Source: CAYZAK01 sp964476445 (lineage in GTDB: Bacteria; CG03; SLGR01; JAGXOG01). From it: 25,695 nucleotides of DNA. The position numbers were made by a program, and so were the translations under genes. Of this stretch, positions 7,135 to 13,703 are shown in pieces; positions within the stretch are counted from its first letter, which is position 1; the number at the start of each line of letters is the position of its first letter. The stretch covers positions 1 through 25,695 of the forward strand of contig CAYZAK010000029.1 of assembly GCA_964476445.1 (NCBI GenBank), in the 5' to 3' direction. The notes under the pieces were generated by a model. That model worked only from the letters and a program-made list of their open reading frames with translations, did no database searches and was not told where the DNA came from.

Positions 7135-7594
7135 ATGAAGAATGGCCGGGAGTTAATTAATGATAGTGTAAGTGTTGCCACCGGAGAGGTAAAAATTAAA
7201 AAGGGTTACGGGGTATTGAAGGCCTACGCTCTGGGTTCCTGCATAGGAATAGTTGCTTACCAGTCGGAGTTTAAAGGGGGGGGCACGCCCATGTAATTCT
7301 GCACGGCGCGCACCTTTAAATAGTTAATAAATACGCCGCCAATGCCGTATATTGTAAAAAATATTACAGATTGGGTATCCGTACTAAAATAAAAAATATG
7401 CATAACCGGCGCCGGAAATTTACTTCAAAAAAAAGGTAATAAAATTTGCGTGGAAAATATACGGACGGATTTAGAAAAAATTAAAAAAAATTGAAGTTAT
7501 TTTTCAGGAGACCGGCGGAATTGAAAGAAGAAGTATAGAAATCAATATACATACGGGTTTGGTTGTTATCATCAAGGGGGGCGATAAAAGATGA
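7135..7594 (+). pseudogene. cheD: cheD remnant (chemoreceptor glutamine deamidase), several disruptions
   Basis: From ATG 7135 the frame reads VATGEVKIKKG and then AYALGSCIGIVAYQ, the N-terminal CheD core with its catalytic Cys in LGSC. The frame shifts at a run of eight G (7276-7283). VILHGAH continues in another frame (from 7293), meets a TAA, then KYAANAV follows. ITGAGNLLQKKGNKICVENI picks up in a third frame near 7399, and the tail ETGGIERRSIEINIHTGLVV, then KGGDKR, ends at TGA 7594. CheD normally deamidates receptor glutamines and binds CheC. With at least three frame changes and one stop this copy cannot make it. No other chemotaxis gene is in the window. Homopolymer errors could explain part, but not all, of the damage. 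Confidence 0.8.
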
Positions 7595-7650
7595 AAGAAA
7601 TAGTTAATTTAAGGTAATAAAATATACTTTAATACCGGTAGGTGGTCGTG

Positions 7651-8460
7651 ATGGATTATAATAGGCTTTCTGAAGTAATAAAAAGTATAGAAAGGAACGG
7701 GATTTTATCTATTCTGGATGATTTTAAGACAGGTTCCTCCTACAGAGAAGAGGAGTGTCCTTACTTTGAAAAAAAAATAACTGTTAAAAATTTACCGGAT
7801 ACCGTAATATGCACCTCGGTAAAAAATAAAAACAATAAAACTATAGGGGTGTTTGAGATAGTTGTTCATCTAAAAGATCAACTAAAGAAAAAGACATATC
7901 TTGATAGTACAGTTGATCAGTATAGAATGCTGGCTGATAATATTCCCAATACGGATGTATATTTATATGATAAAAAGTTATGTTTTCTGGTGTCAAACGG
8001 CGAACAGATGTTAAAACGTGGTCTTTCACCAGAAAATCTGGAAGGTAGTACCCGGCGGGAATCTAAGGATAGAAATACAGGCTATTTGCTGAAACCTTGT
8101 TACAGAGAAGCGTTAAAGGGTAATATTGATAAAAAGGAAATTTTTTACGATAATAATTATTACCTGGTAAAAACAGTACCTCTAAAAAAATCCGGAGAAG
8201 TAAAAGGGGGGATAGCCTTTGTCCAAAATATAGATGCTTCTAAAAAGAAAGATGAAAAAGTTAAAATTACCGAAAAGCAGTTAAAATATACCAATCGGCA
8301 GATGAAGGCCCAGAACCAGCAACTGAGAGCGTCCAAACAGCAGTTAAACTCTCAGTTGAAAGAGTTAAAAACGGCCCAGGAAAGAGATATATCATATCTT
8401 CAAAAACCTTATAATATTTCCGGTCTGGTGGGAAAACTACAAGGTGTATTCAATCCTTAA
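7651..8460 (+). CDS. PAS/coiled-coil protein, apparently a hybrid histidine kinase with its kinase core deleted
   Basis: A 269-residue protein from ATG 7651, preferred over GTG 7642 because AGGTGG then sits at proper spacing. Residues about 1-80 may be a weak PAS-like sensor. A clearer PAS domain follows (about 88-195), with NIPNTDVYLYDKKLCFLVSN and the closing GGIAFVQNIDASKKK. A glutamine-rich coiled coil runs at about 205-245. The last ~20 residues, YLQKPYNISGLVGKLQ, are what normally closes a response-regulator receiver domain (conserved Lys-Pro near its end). No phospho-acceptor His, ATP-binding region or receiver Asp is present. The simplest reading is a PAS-HK-REC hybrid kinase that lost everything between the coiled coil and the receiver tail in frame. 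It may be a non-functional remnant. Confidence 0.7.
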   Translation: MDYNRLSEVIKSIERNGILSILDDFKTGSSYREEECPYFEKKITVKNLPDTVICTSVKNKNNKTIGVFEIVVHLKDQLKKKTYLDSTVDQYRMLADNIPNTDVYLYDKKLCFLVSNGEQMLKRGLSPENLEGSTRRESKDRNTGYLLKPCYREALKGNIDKKEIFYDNNYYLVKTVPLKKSGEVKGGIAFVQNIDASKKKDEKVKITEKQLKYTNRQMKAQNQQLRASKQQLNSQLKELKTAQERDISYLQKPYNISGLVGKLQGVFNP

Positions 8461-8462
8461 TT

Positions 8463-9113
8463 ATGGAATATATTGATATAGAAAACTGGTCCCGAAAAAA
8501 ACATTTTGAGTTTTTTTCTCAATTGGACTATCCCCATTTTAATATCTGCTTTGAATTGGATATAACTTCTATCTATAAATATGTAAAGGACAGAAATATT
8601 TCAATTTTTAAAGCTTTGCTTTATTTTGTTGTCCGTACAGCCAATGAGATAAAACAGTTCCGGTACCGTATCCGGAAAGATAAGGTAGTTCTTCACCGGG
8701 CAGTTCATCCATCGGTTACGGTTAGAGTCAATGAGGAGGAGTTCAGTTTCTGTCCGGTTGAATATGTGTCGGAAGCGGAAGAGTTTTTTGAAAAAGTAAA
8801 CCGAAAAATTAAAGAAGTTAAGAATAATCCGGTTATTGAAGACCATCCCGACCGGGACGATTTTCTCTTTATTACCAGTATCCCCTGGATATCGTTTACC
8901 GCTATACAACATCCGGTAAATATAACCCCGGCCGATTCCGTGCCCCGGATTGCATGGGGGAAATTTTTTCCAAAAAACAAAAAAATAAAATTACCTTTTT
9001 CCATACAGGCCCATCACGGTCTTATGGACGGCATACATATGGGAAAATATAGACAAAATATTCAAAAGTATTTTAACTGCCCGGGAAGATATCTTCCCAA
9101 ACATAAAATTTAA
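8463..9113 (+). CDS. CatA-like O-acetyltransferase (chloramphenicol acetyltransferase family)
   Basis: A 216-residue protein of normal length for the CAT family. The N-terminal IDIENWSRKKHFEFF matches the conserved W.RK.HF opening. PWISFTAIQHP in the later half is the SFT region, and the C-terminal QAHHGLMDGIHMGKY contains the catalytic His of the HHxxxDG motif. The family transfers acetyl from acetyl-CoA to a hydroxyl. Chromosomal CatA-like members often do not act on chloramphenicol, so I make no resistance claim. It begins two bases after the stop of the PAS protein gene without a clear ribosome site, so translation is probably coupled. Confidence 0.85.
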   Translation: MEYIDIENWSRKKHFEFFSQLDYPHFNICFELDITSIYKYVKDRNISIFKALLYFVVRTANEIKQFRYRIRKDKVVLHRAVHPSVTVRVNEEEFSFCPVEYVSEAEEFFEKVNRKIKEVKNNPVIEDHPDRDDFLFITSIPWISFTAIQHPVNITPADSVPRIAWGKFFPKNKKIKLPFSIQAHHGLMDGIHMGKYRQNIQKYFNCPGRYLPKHKI

Positions 9114-9196
9114 CTCCGCAGGTGCATAGTTTATTTTTGCCTTATTTAGAATAATTTAATTTGATAAAACAACTTTTAAAAAATAGGATTGTACAT

Positions 9197-10204
9197 ATGA
9201 AAAGAAGCAAATATTTAAGGAGTGCTATTATTTTAACAATAGGGATAGCCGGGTTTATAATTTCCTATCTATTTTTTTTCCGTCCGGTTAACCCTCTGGG
9301 AAATAAGGTGTTTATTTTTGAGGAATGTCTGGCCCAAGAGGGTTGCGGAATTTTAAACTTAAGACTCAGTGAATCTTTAAAACCATTTAAAATAGGTCAG
9401 CGGGAGATTCAAGCTCTTAAGGAAGCTTACTCCGATAAAATAAAAAAAGTTAGAATTAGGGACGGTGAGTGGGCACTTTACATGGATGGTATCTGGTTTT
9501 ACTGGCTGGGCGGCCGGCTTTTACCGGAAACCTTAATACAGGATAAAAAAGATTACAGTCCTTATAAATTTTACCGGTATACTCTCAAATTGCCTCAAGT
9601 ACCGTTGGTTTCCGATGAACAGATAATGAAAATCAGGAAAAAACAGTTAAAAAAACCGGTAAACACCGCTTTTTTTGATGTCCTTTATACCGGCTTTTCA
9701 TACCGGGAGATAAGAAGAAGCATAAAAACCATAAGTTTCATGGGGTACCGTATAGATGCCCATAAAAAAATTGTGCCCATTCTTAAAGATATTGAAAAAG
9801 CGATCCGTGAAGTTCAGAAAAAAGATGATTACATAACCGGTTTTTTAAGAAGTCTCCGGAGTATTGATTGTTTTAGCTGGCGGGGTGTTGAATCAAGTAT
9901 GACCAGAAGTTTTCACAGTTATGGAATAGCGGTGGATTTTATCCCACCTCTATATGTGGGTAAAGAAGTTTACTGGGCCTGGACCAGGTATCACAACAGC
10001 AGCTGGTACGATGTCCCTTACGAGGAACGGTGGATGATTCCCGGCAAAATTGTAGATATTTTTGAAAAGTACGGTTTTGTCTGGGGCGGCAAATGGCTTT
10101 TTTACGACAATATGCATTTTGAATACCGCCCTGAGCTTTTAATTTTAGCCGGTCAAGATATAAAAAGCCACAATGAAATAACTGTAAAAGCAGAAAATGA
10201 TTGA
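9197..10204 (+). CDS. Membrane-anchored M15-type D-Ala-D-Ala peptidase
   Basis: 335 residues from ATG 9197, chosen over TTG 9161 because AGGA lies a short way upstream and the earlier codon has no ribosome site. One N-terminal membrane segment (about residues 9-28) is followed by an extracytoplasmic part. The C-terminal catalytic domain carries the M15 zinc ligands: His240 and Asp247 in SFHSYGIAVDF, and His307 in DNMHFEYRPEL. This family (VanY or L-Ala-D-Glu peptidase type) cuts peptidoglycan peptides. The ~130 residues between membrane and catalytic domain are not recognised. It has a 47-base gap after the acetyltransferase gene, and shared transcription is possible. Confidence 0.82.
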   Translation: MKRSKYLRSAIILTIGIAGFIISYLFFFRPVNPLGNKVFIFEECLAQEGCGILNLRLSESLKPFKIGQREIQALKEAYSDKIKKVRIRDGEWALYMDGIWFYWLGGRLLPETLIQDKKDYSPYKFYRYTLKLPQVPLVSDEQIMKIRKKQLKKPVNTAFFDVLYTGFSYREIRRSIKTISFMGYRIDAHKKIVPILKDIEKAIREVQKKDDYITGFLRSLRSIDCFSWRGVESSMTRSFHSYGIAVDFIPPLYVGKEVYWAWTRYHNSSWYDVPYEERWMIPGKIVDIFEKYGFVWGGKWLFYDNMHFEYRPELLILAGQDIKSHNEITVKAEND

Positions 10205-10361
10205 TGTTTTTAAATATTTAAATCCAGGCTGTAATAGCCGCAGTTTTGTCTGTATAATGGGATTTCTGGGCCAGGTTTTATTTTATATCTAAAAAAAAAG
10301 TAAAAACTTTTTAAATACGTGAAGTCACATAAAGAATATTTTAAATAATACAGGAAATTTT

Positions 10362-11432
10362 ATAAATAAAAAAACGCTTAAATTAATAGACGGATATTTA
10401 AATATTGACCGGGAGCTGTTCCGGTTTTATGTAGCTTTAAGTAAGTCTAAAAAGTCTCCCGGGGAGCTTAGGGATATGTGGGGGCATCTCGCCGAAGATG
10501 AAACCGAACATATCCGGTATTTCAAGTATTTAAAAAAGACCGGTTACAGCCTAAATTTCAGTAAAAATAATCCGGATAGTTTTACAAAGACCTTAAAATA
10601 TTTAAAAGGTAAAATTACACAGTATTCAGAAAGGTTTAAAGACGGCGATTTGACCCCTGAGGAGGCTTTTAAAAAAACTGTAAGTGTGGAGCTTAAAGTG
10701 CTTGTATCTCCTTTACAGGAACTTTATCATTCCCATGATATAATTTTAAAGGAGTCAATTCTTAACCCAAAAGAAAAATATGACCTACATTTACAGCGAA
10801 TAATAGACCGGATTTTTATTTTTTTTAAAAAAGATTCAGTAATATATAATACAGTTGACGCTTTTCAAAAAATAAGGGAAAATCAGAAAAGAGTTATACG
10901 GAAATCAAAAACAGATAAATTAACCGGAATNNNNNNNNNNNNNNNNNNNNNNNNNNNNNNNNNNNNNNNNNNNNNNNNNNNNNNNNNNNNNNNNNNNNNN
11001 NNNNNNNNNNNNNNNNNNNNNNNNNNNNNNGGAATAATTGTAATAGATGTGGATAATTTCAAAGATATCAACGATTCTTACGGTCATAACCGGGGAGATA
11101 GAGTTTTACAAAAAATAGGAAAATGTCTGAGAAAAAGTGTAAGAAAATCTGACATAGCGGCCAGAACCGGAGGTGATGAATTTGTTCTTTTGCTTTATGA
11201 CCAGACTGAAAAAGAGGTGAAAAAAGTTATGGAGAGAATAAAAAAAGAAGTGGACGCTGCTAGTGTAAAAGTGTCGGAAAAGAATTTAAATATTTATCCC
11301 CGTATTTCTGTCGGTTATACGGTTTATAATTCATATAGTGAGCCCCCGGAACTTAAAAGATTTATAGATGAAGCCGATAGGATGATGTATGAAAATAAGA
11401 AAAGTAAAAATACACGGTCGCCGGGTTCTTGA
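10362..11432 (+). CDS. Ferritin-like domain-GGDEF diguanylate cyclase (start codon unclear, N gap inside)
   Basis: The N-terminal ~150 residues are ferritin-like, with RELFRFY in helix 1 and the ExxH motif in AEDETEHIRYF. The C-terminal domain is a diguanylate cyclase: KTDKLTG, then IDVDNFKDINDSYGHNRGD, an intact GGDEF at 11169-11183, and an I-site RKSD five residues before it. It should make c-di-GMP with product inhibition. 100 N cover the first GGDEF helix. The open frame runs back to 10323, with no ATG, GTG or TTG before ATG 10476, which would cut off helix 1. By alignment with the related gene at 25454 the start falls on ATA 10362, seven bases after CAGGA. Either AUA is used, the start is lost, or the base is a sequencing error. 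Confidence 0.8.
   Translation: MNKKTLKLIDGYLNIDRELFRFYVALSKSKKSPGELRDMWGHLAEDETEHIRYFKYLKKTGYSLNFSKNNPDSFTKTLKYLKGKITQYSERFKDGDLTPEEAFKKTVSVELKVLVSPLQELYHSHDIILKESILNPKEKYDLHLQRIIDRIFIFFKKDSVIYNTVDAFQKIRENQKRVIRKSKTDKLTGXXXXXXXXXXXXXXXXXXXXXXXXXXXXXXXXXXGIIVIDVDNFKDINDSYGHNRGDRVLQKIGKCLRKSVRKSDIAARTGGDEFVLLLYDQTEKEVKKVMERIKKEVDAASVKVSEKNLNIYPRISVGYTVYNSYSEPPELKRFIDEADRMMYENKKSKNTRSPGS
10931..11030. other. Scaffold gap of 100 N
   Basis: 100 undetermined bases interrupt the GGDEF gene. One hundred is a common placeholder size, but about 33 residues is also what is expected between KLTG and IDVDNFK, and the reading frame happens to be kept, so the true gap may be close to this length. Confidence 0.95.
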
Positions 11433-11446
11433 GCGTAGAAGTATAA

Positions 11447-11475
11447 TTGAATTTAAAGAATATTATTTTTATAAT
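11447..11475 (+). promoter_or_regulatory. Predicted sigma-70 promoter for the superoxide reductase gene
   Basis: TTGAAT at 11447-11452 and a perfect TATAAT at 11470-11475 are 17 bases apart. The start of transcription would be near 11482, 26 bases before ATG 11508, with AAGGAG between them. Confidence 0.7.
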
Positions 11476-11507
11476 AAATACGCTGGAAGAACAATAAGGA
11501 GATTATT

Positions 11508-11948
11508 ATGGAGAAATTTGTATGTAAAATGTGCGGGTACGTGGAATTAAAAGACGTCGCGCCGGAGAAATGCCCCCAATGCGGAGCTCCCAAAAAAGCT
11601 TTTGAACAGCGGGAAGACGCTATTAAACTGCCAGAAAATACGGATGAAAAATCCGGTCTGGAGAAAAAACATGTTCCCGTTATTTTAGTGAACAAATCCT
11701 GCAGCCTTATTGAAGGATGCGTGGATGTTCATGTTAAGATGGGAGACATAATTCATCCCATGGAGACTGAGCACTATATAAACGTAATAGATTTTTATCT
11801 GGACAAAGAGTTTATTTCCAGAGTAAAATTAACCGCCCAAAATATTCAGCCGGCTGGTTGTTTACATCTGGCTGCGGATGAAGGTAGGCTTTCGGTGGTG
11901 GAACACTGTACCGTACACGGGAACTGGCTGGCCGAAAAAGAACTGTAA
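11508..11948 (+). CDS. Superoxide reductase with N-terminal rubredoxin-like zinc ribbon
   Basis: 146 residues in two domains. Residues 1-30 are a rubredoxin-like ribbon with Cys6, Cys9, Cys22 and Cys25 (CKMCGY, CPQCGAP), closer to the rubrerythrin tail than to the desulforedoxin domain of classic desulfoferrodoxin. Residues 50-146 are the superoxide reductase domain. Its Fe ligands should be His55 (KKHVPVI), His83 and His89 (HPMETEHYI), Cys134 and His137 (EHCTVHGNW). The usual Glu-Lys-His lid motif is Glu52-Lys-Lys-His, with one extra Lys. The enzyme reduces superoxide to hydrogen peroxide without making O2, the usual route in anaerobes. It has its own promoter; iron-sulfur and RnfD-like genes follow on the same strand. 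Confidence 0.9.
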   Translation: MEKFVCKMCGYVELKDVAPEKCPQCGAPKKAFEQREDAIKLPENTDEKSGLEKKHVPVILVNKSCSLIEGCVDVHVKMGDIIHPMETEHYINVIDFYLDKEFISRVKLTAQNIQPAGCLHLAADEGRLSVVEHCTVHGNWLAEKEL

Positions 11949-12010
11949 AATTATATTGCCAACCGGACTGTAGACCGGCTGTACCAGCGGAGGTAAATTT
12001 TTAGCGCAGA

Positions 12011-12644
12011 GTGACCGTAAAACTAAAAATTAAAGTAGTTAAAAACGGGCCTTACATAGTAACCGGTTTGAAATACATAATGGTCCGGTGCGAGGAGGCC
12101 ATAAAAGTTGACGGAGCGGTGTCCCTGTGCCGCTGCGGGGAATCCGGAATATTTCCCTATTGTGACGGTAAACACAATGATATATGTTTCAGTGATGAAA
12201 AACTTTCCGGCAGAAAAATAAATAAAACAGTTAAGTACGGGGCGTATAATATAACAGTAAACGACAACAGGGCGGTATGTTCTCACGACGGAGCCTGCTT
12301 TAAAAATTTACCCAAAGTATTTCGGCCCGACCAATGGCGGTGGGNNNNNNNNNNAAAGCCTAAAAGGAGCTGATAAAGAAGAGATAATAAGGACAGTTAA
12401 AAAATGTCCGTCCGGAGCATTAAGTTATACTGTAGACGGAAAGACCCATAAAAATTATGACCGGTCGCCGGGTGTAGAATTAGATCCGGCCGGATACTTA
12501 AAGGCTCAGGGGTATGTTAAGCTTGAAGATGACAGAGATACTCATCCCGAGACGGAAGAACATTATTCTCTGTGCCGGTGCGGCAAATTTAAAAATAAGC
12601 CTTTCTGTGACGGAGTTCACCTACCCGGGGTATTTGAAAAGTAA
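12011..12644 (+). CDS. CDGSH-4Fe4S-CDGSH iron-sulfur protein, interrupted by a 10-N gap
   Basis: Starts at GTG 12011, the only start after an in-frame stop at 12002; AGGAGG-like bases lie 17 upstream, which is far. A first CDGSH motif is complete: CRCGESGIFPYCDGKH (Cys40, Cys42, Cys51, His55). A divergent single 4Fe-4S domain (Fer4_19 type) follows, with AVCSHDGACFKNLPKVF before the gap and TVKKCPSGALSY after it. A second CDGSH motif, CRCGKFKNKPFCDGVH, comes near the C-terminus before TAA 12642-12644. The two halves are in different frames across the N run, so the true gap is not exactly 10 bases; I treat the gene as intact but mis-sized. CDGSH proteins bind 2Fe-2S through three Cys and one His and serve in electron or cluster transfer. 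The redox neighbours fit. Confidence 0.82.
12345..12354. other. Scaffold gap of 10 N
   Basis: Ten undetermined bases inside the CDGSH gene. The reading frame changes across them (first half phase 2, second half phase 0), so the placeholder length is wrong by a number not divisible by three, or an indel lies at its edge. Confidence 0.95.
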
Positions 12645-12657
12645 GCGTAATCGGATA

Positions 12658-12699
12658 ATGATGAAAAAAGAAAACAGAGATTTACTAATAATACAATGA
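12658..12699 (+). CDS. Possible 13-residue leader ORF overlapping the RnfD-like start
   Basis: ATG 12658 opens a frame of 13 codons (MMKKENRDLLIIQ) whose TGA stop overlaps the ATG of the next gene in an ATGA arrangement. That next gene lacks a good ribosome site of its own, so this mini-ORF could deliver ribosomes to it. The upstream CGGA is only a weak ribosome site. It may equally be chance. Confidence 0.25.
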   Translation: MMKKENRDLLIIQ

Positions 12700-13685
12700 A
12701 TATTCTTGAAAGAATAGACTTAATAAAGACAAAGACAATAATGATTCTGGCACTCTTATTTTTGGCCGTGCCCGGATTTCTTAAATTTGGAACCCAAAAG
12801 ATTTTCTATCATATGTTAACAGCTGTTTTAATTGCCGGTTTTCTTGATTTTCTGTTTGTCTATATAAAAAAGAAGAACTTAGCATTTCCCGATTCCGGGA
12901 TTGTAACGGGTCTGGTGGTCGCTTTGATATTGAGACCCGGATTAAATATGTGGATTGTAAGCGCTACCGCTGTCCTAGCAATTGTATCAAAATATATACT
13001 GCGGTATCATAGGGGTCATATTTTTAATCCGGCTAACTTCGGGCTGCTGATGAGTTTATTATTGTTTAATGTTGAGCTTTCCTGGTGGGGAGATAGTTCT
13101 AAGTGGCTGGTTATTATAGTAGGTACGCTTATTGCTATTAAGTACAAAAAATTACCTCTTGTATTCTCTTTTTTGATAACCGGGATAGTAGTTATGGGTT
13201 TTTACTCTTTAAAAAGAGATGGCGATATGCTGAGTTCTCTTTTGATGTTGAACTACTTTTTCGTATTTATAATGGTGACCGATCCTAAAACTTCCCCTAT
13301 AAACAGCTGGGGTAGGATTCTTTATGGTATAATTACGGCCTTATTCACTACAGGTTTTATGGTTTTTGATTGGCCCCGAGGTAATTACTGGGTTTTTGGT
13401 CTGGCTTGTTCTAATATTACGGTACCGTTTATAAACTGGCTGACTTTAAGGAAATCGGCAAACCCCAGAGTTGAAGATACAAAAGCAAATTTAAAAATCT
13501 GTGCTGAAAACTGCGGTAAATGCCCCACCTTTCCCGGCGGCGCAGCTGGGTTACTGTACTGTGCTGGCGGAAAGACACTTCCTTCAGATACAAAGAAAAA
13601 AGGTTGCCGGTGTCCGGTCTGTGATGTGCAGAAAAAATACGGTAGTACGGGCACGTACTACTGTATGTATGGTAAAAGTAAATAA
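12696..13685 (+). CDS. RnfD/NqrB-like membrane protein fused to a DUF2769-type Cys-rich tail
   Basis: 329 residues. Residues about 15-250 hold around nine hydrophobic segments and the family blocks RGHIFNPANFG (106-115) and VTDPKTSPINSWGRILYG (194-211), which mark the RnfD/NqrB/RnfABCDGE-D membrane family. The [S/T]GAT site that carries covalent FMN in true RnfD is not seen. Residues 265-329 form a soluble tail with eight Cys (269, 273, 276, 289, 304, 306, 309, 323) in the pattern C..CGKCP...LYCAGGK...GCRCPVC...YYC, resembling DUF2769. No other Rnf/Nqr subunit is nearby, so it is probably not part of a full Rnf pump. It may be a redox membrane protein working with the iron-sulfur and superoxide reductase genes just upstream. 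Confidence 0.75.
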   Translation: MNILERIDLIKTKTIMILALLFLAVPGFLKFGTQKIFYHMLTAVLIAGFLDFLFVYIKKKNLAFPDSGIVTGLVVALILRPGLNMWIVSATAVLAIVSKYILRYHRGHIFNPANFGLLMSLLLFNVELSWWGDSSKWLVIIVGTLIAIKYKKLPLVFSFLITGIVVMGFYSLKRDGDMLSSLLMLNYFFVFIMVTDPKTSPINSWGRILYGIITALFTTGFMVFDWPRGNYWVFGLACSNITVPFINWLTLRKSANPRVEDTKANLKICAENCGKCPTFPGGAAGLLYCAGGKTLPSDTKKKGCRCPVCDVQKKYGSTGTYYCMYGKSK

Positions 13686-13703
13686 AAGCTAAAAGGAGTT
13701 ATT

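Noticed and set aside
8601..9004. Minus-strand frames opposite the CAT-like acetyltransferase gene
   Set aside because: They are opposite a complete, motif-bearing gene and look like random Cys/Phe-rich translation.
9161..9196. TTG start for the M15 peptidase
   Set aside because: No ribosome site upstream; ATG 9197 has AGGA at a workable distance and gives a normal signal-anchor.
10253..10258. TATAAT upstream of the ferritin-like/GGDEF gene as a promoter
   Set aside because: No -35-like hexamer at 16-19 bases upstream, and it is not an extended -10; left out of the feature list.
10931..11030. The N run as a real inserted low-complexity element
   Set aside because: It is an assembly gap; domain continuity on both sides shows only the missing first part of the GGDEF domain.
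12023..12286. Minus-strand frame opposite the CDGSH gene
   Set aside because: The plus strand carries clear metal-binding motifs; the antisense product has none.
12514..12699. 61-codon plus-strand frame across the end of the CDGSH gene
   Set aside because: The overlapping frame encodes the second CDGSH motif and ends correctly at 12644; this frame is a shadow.
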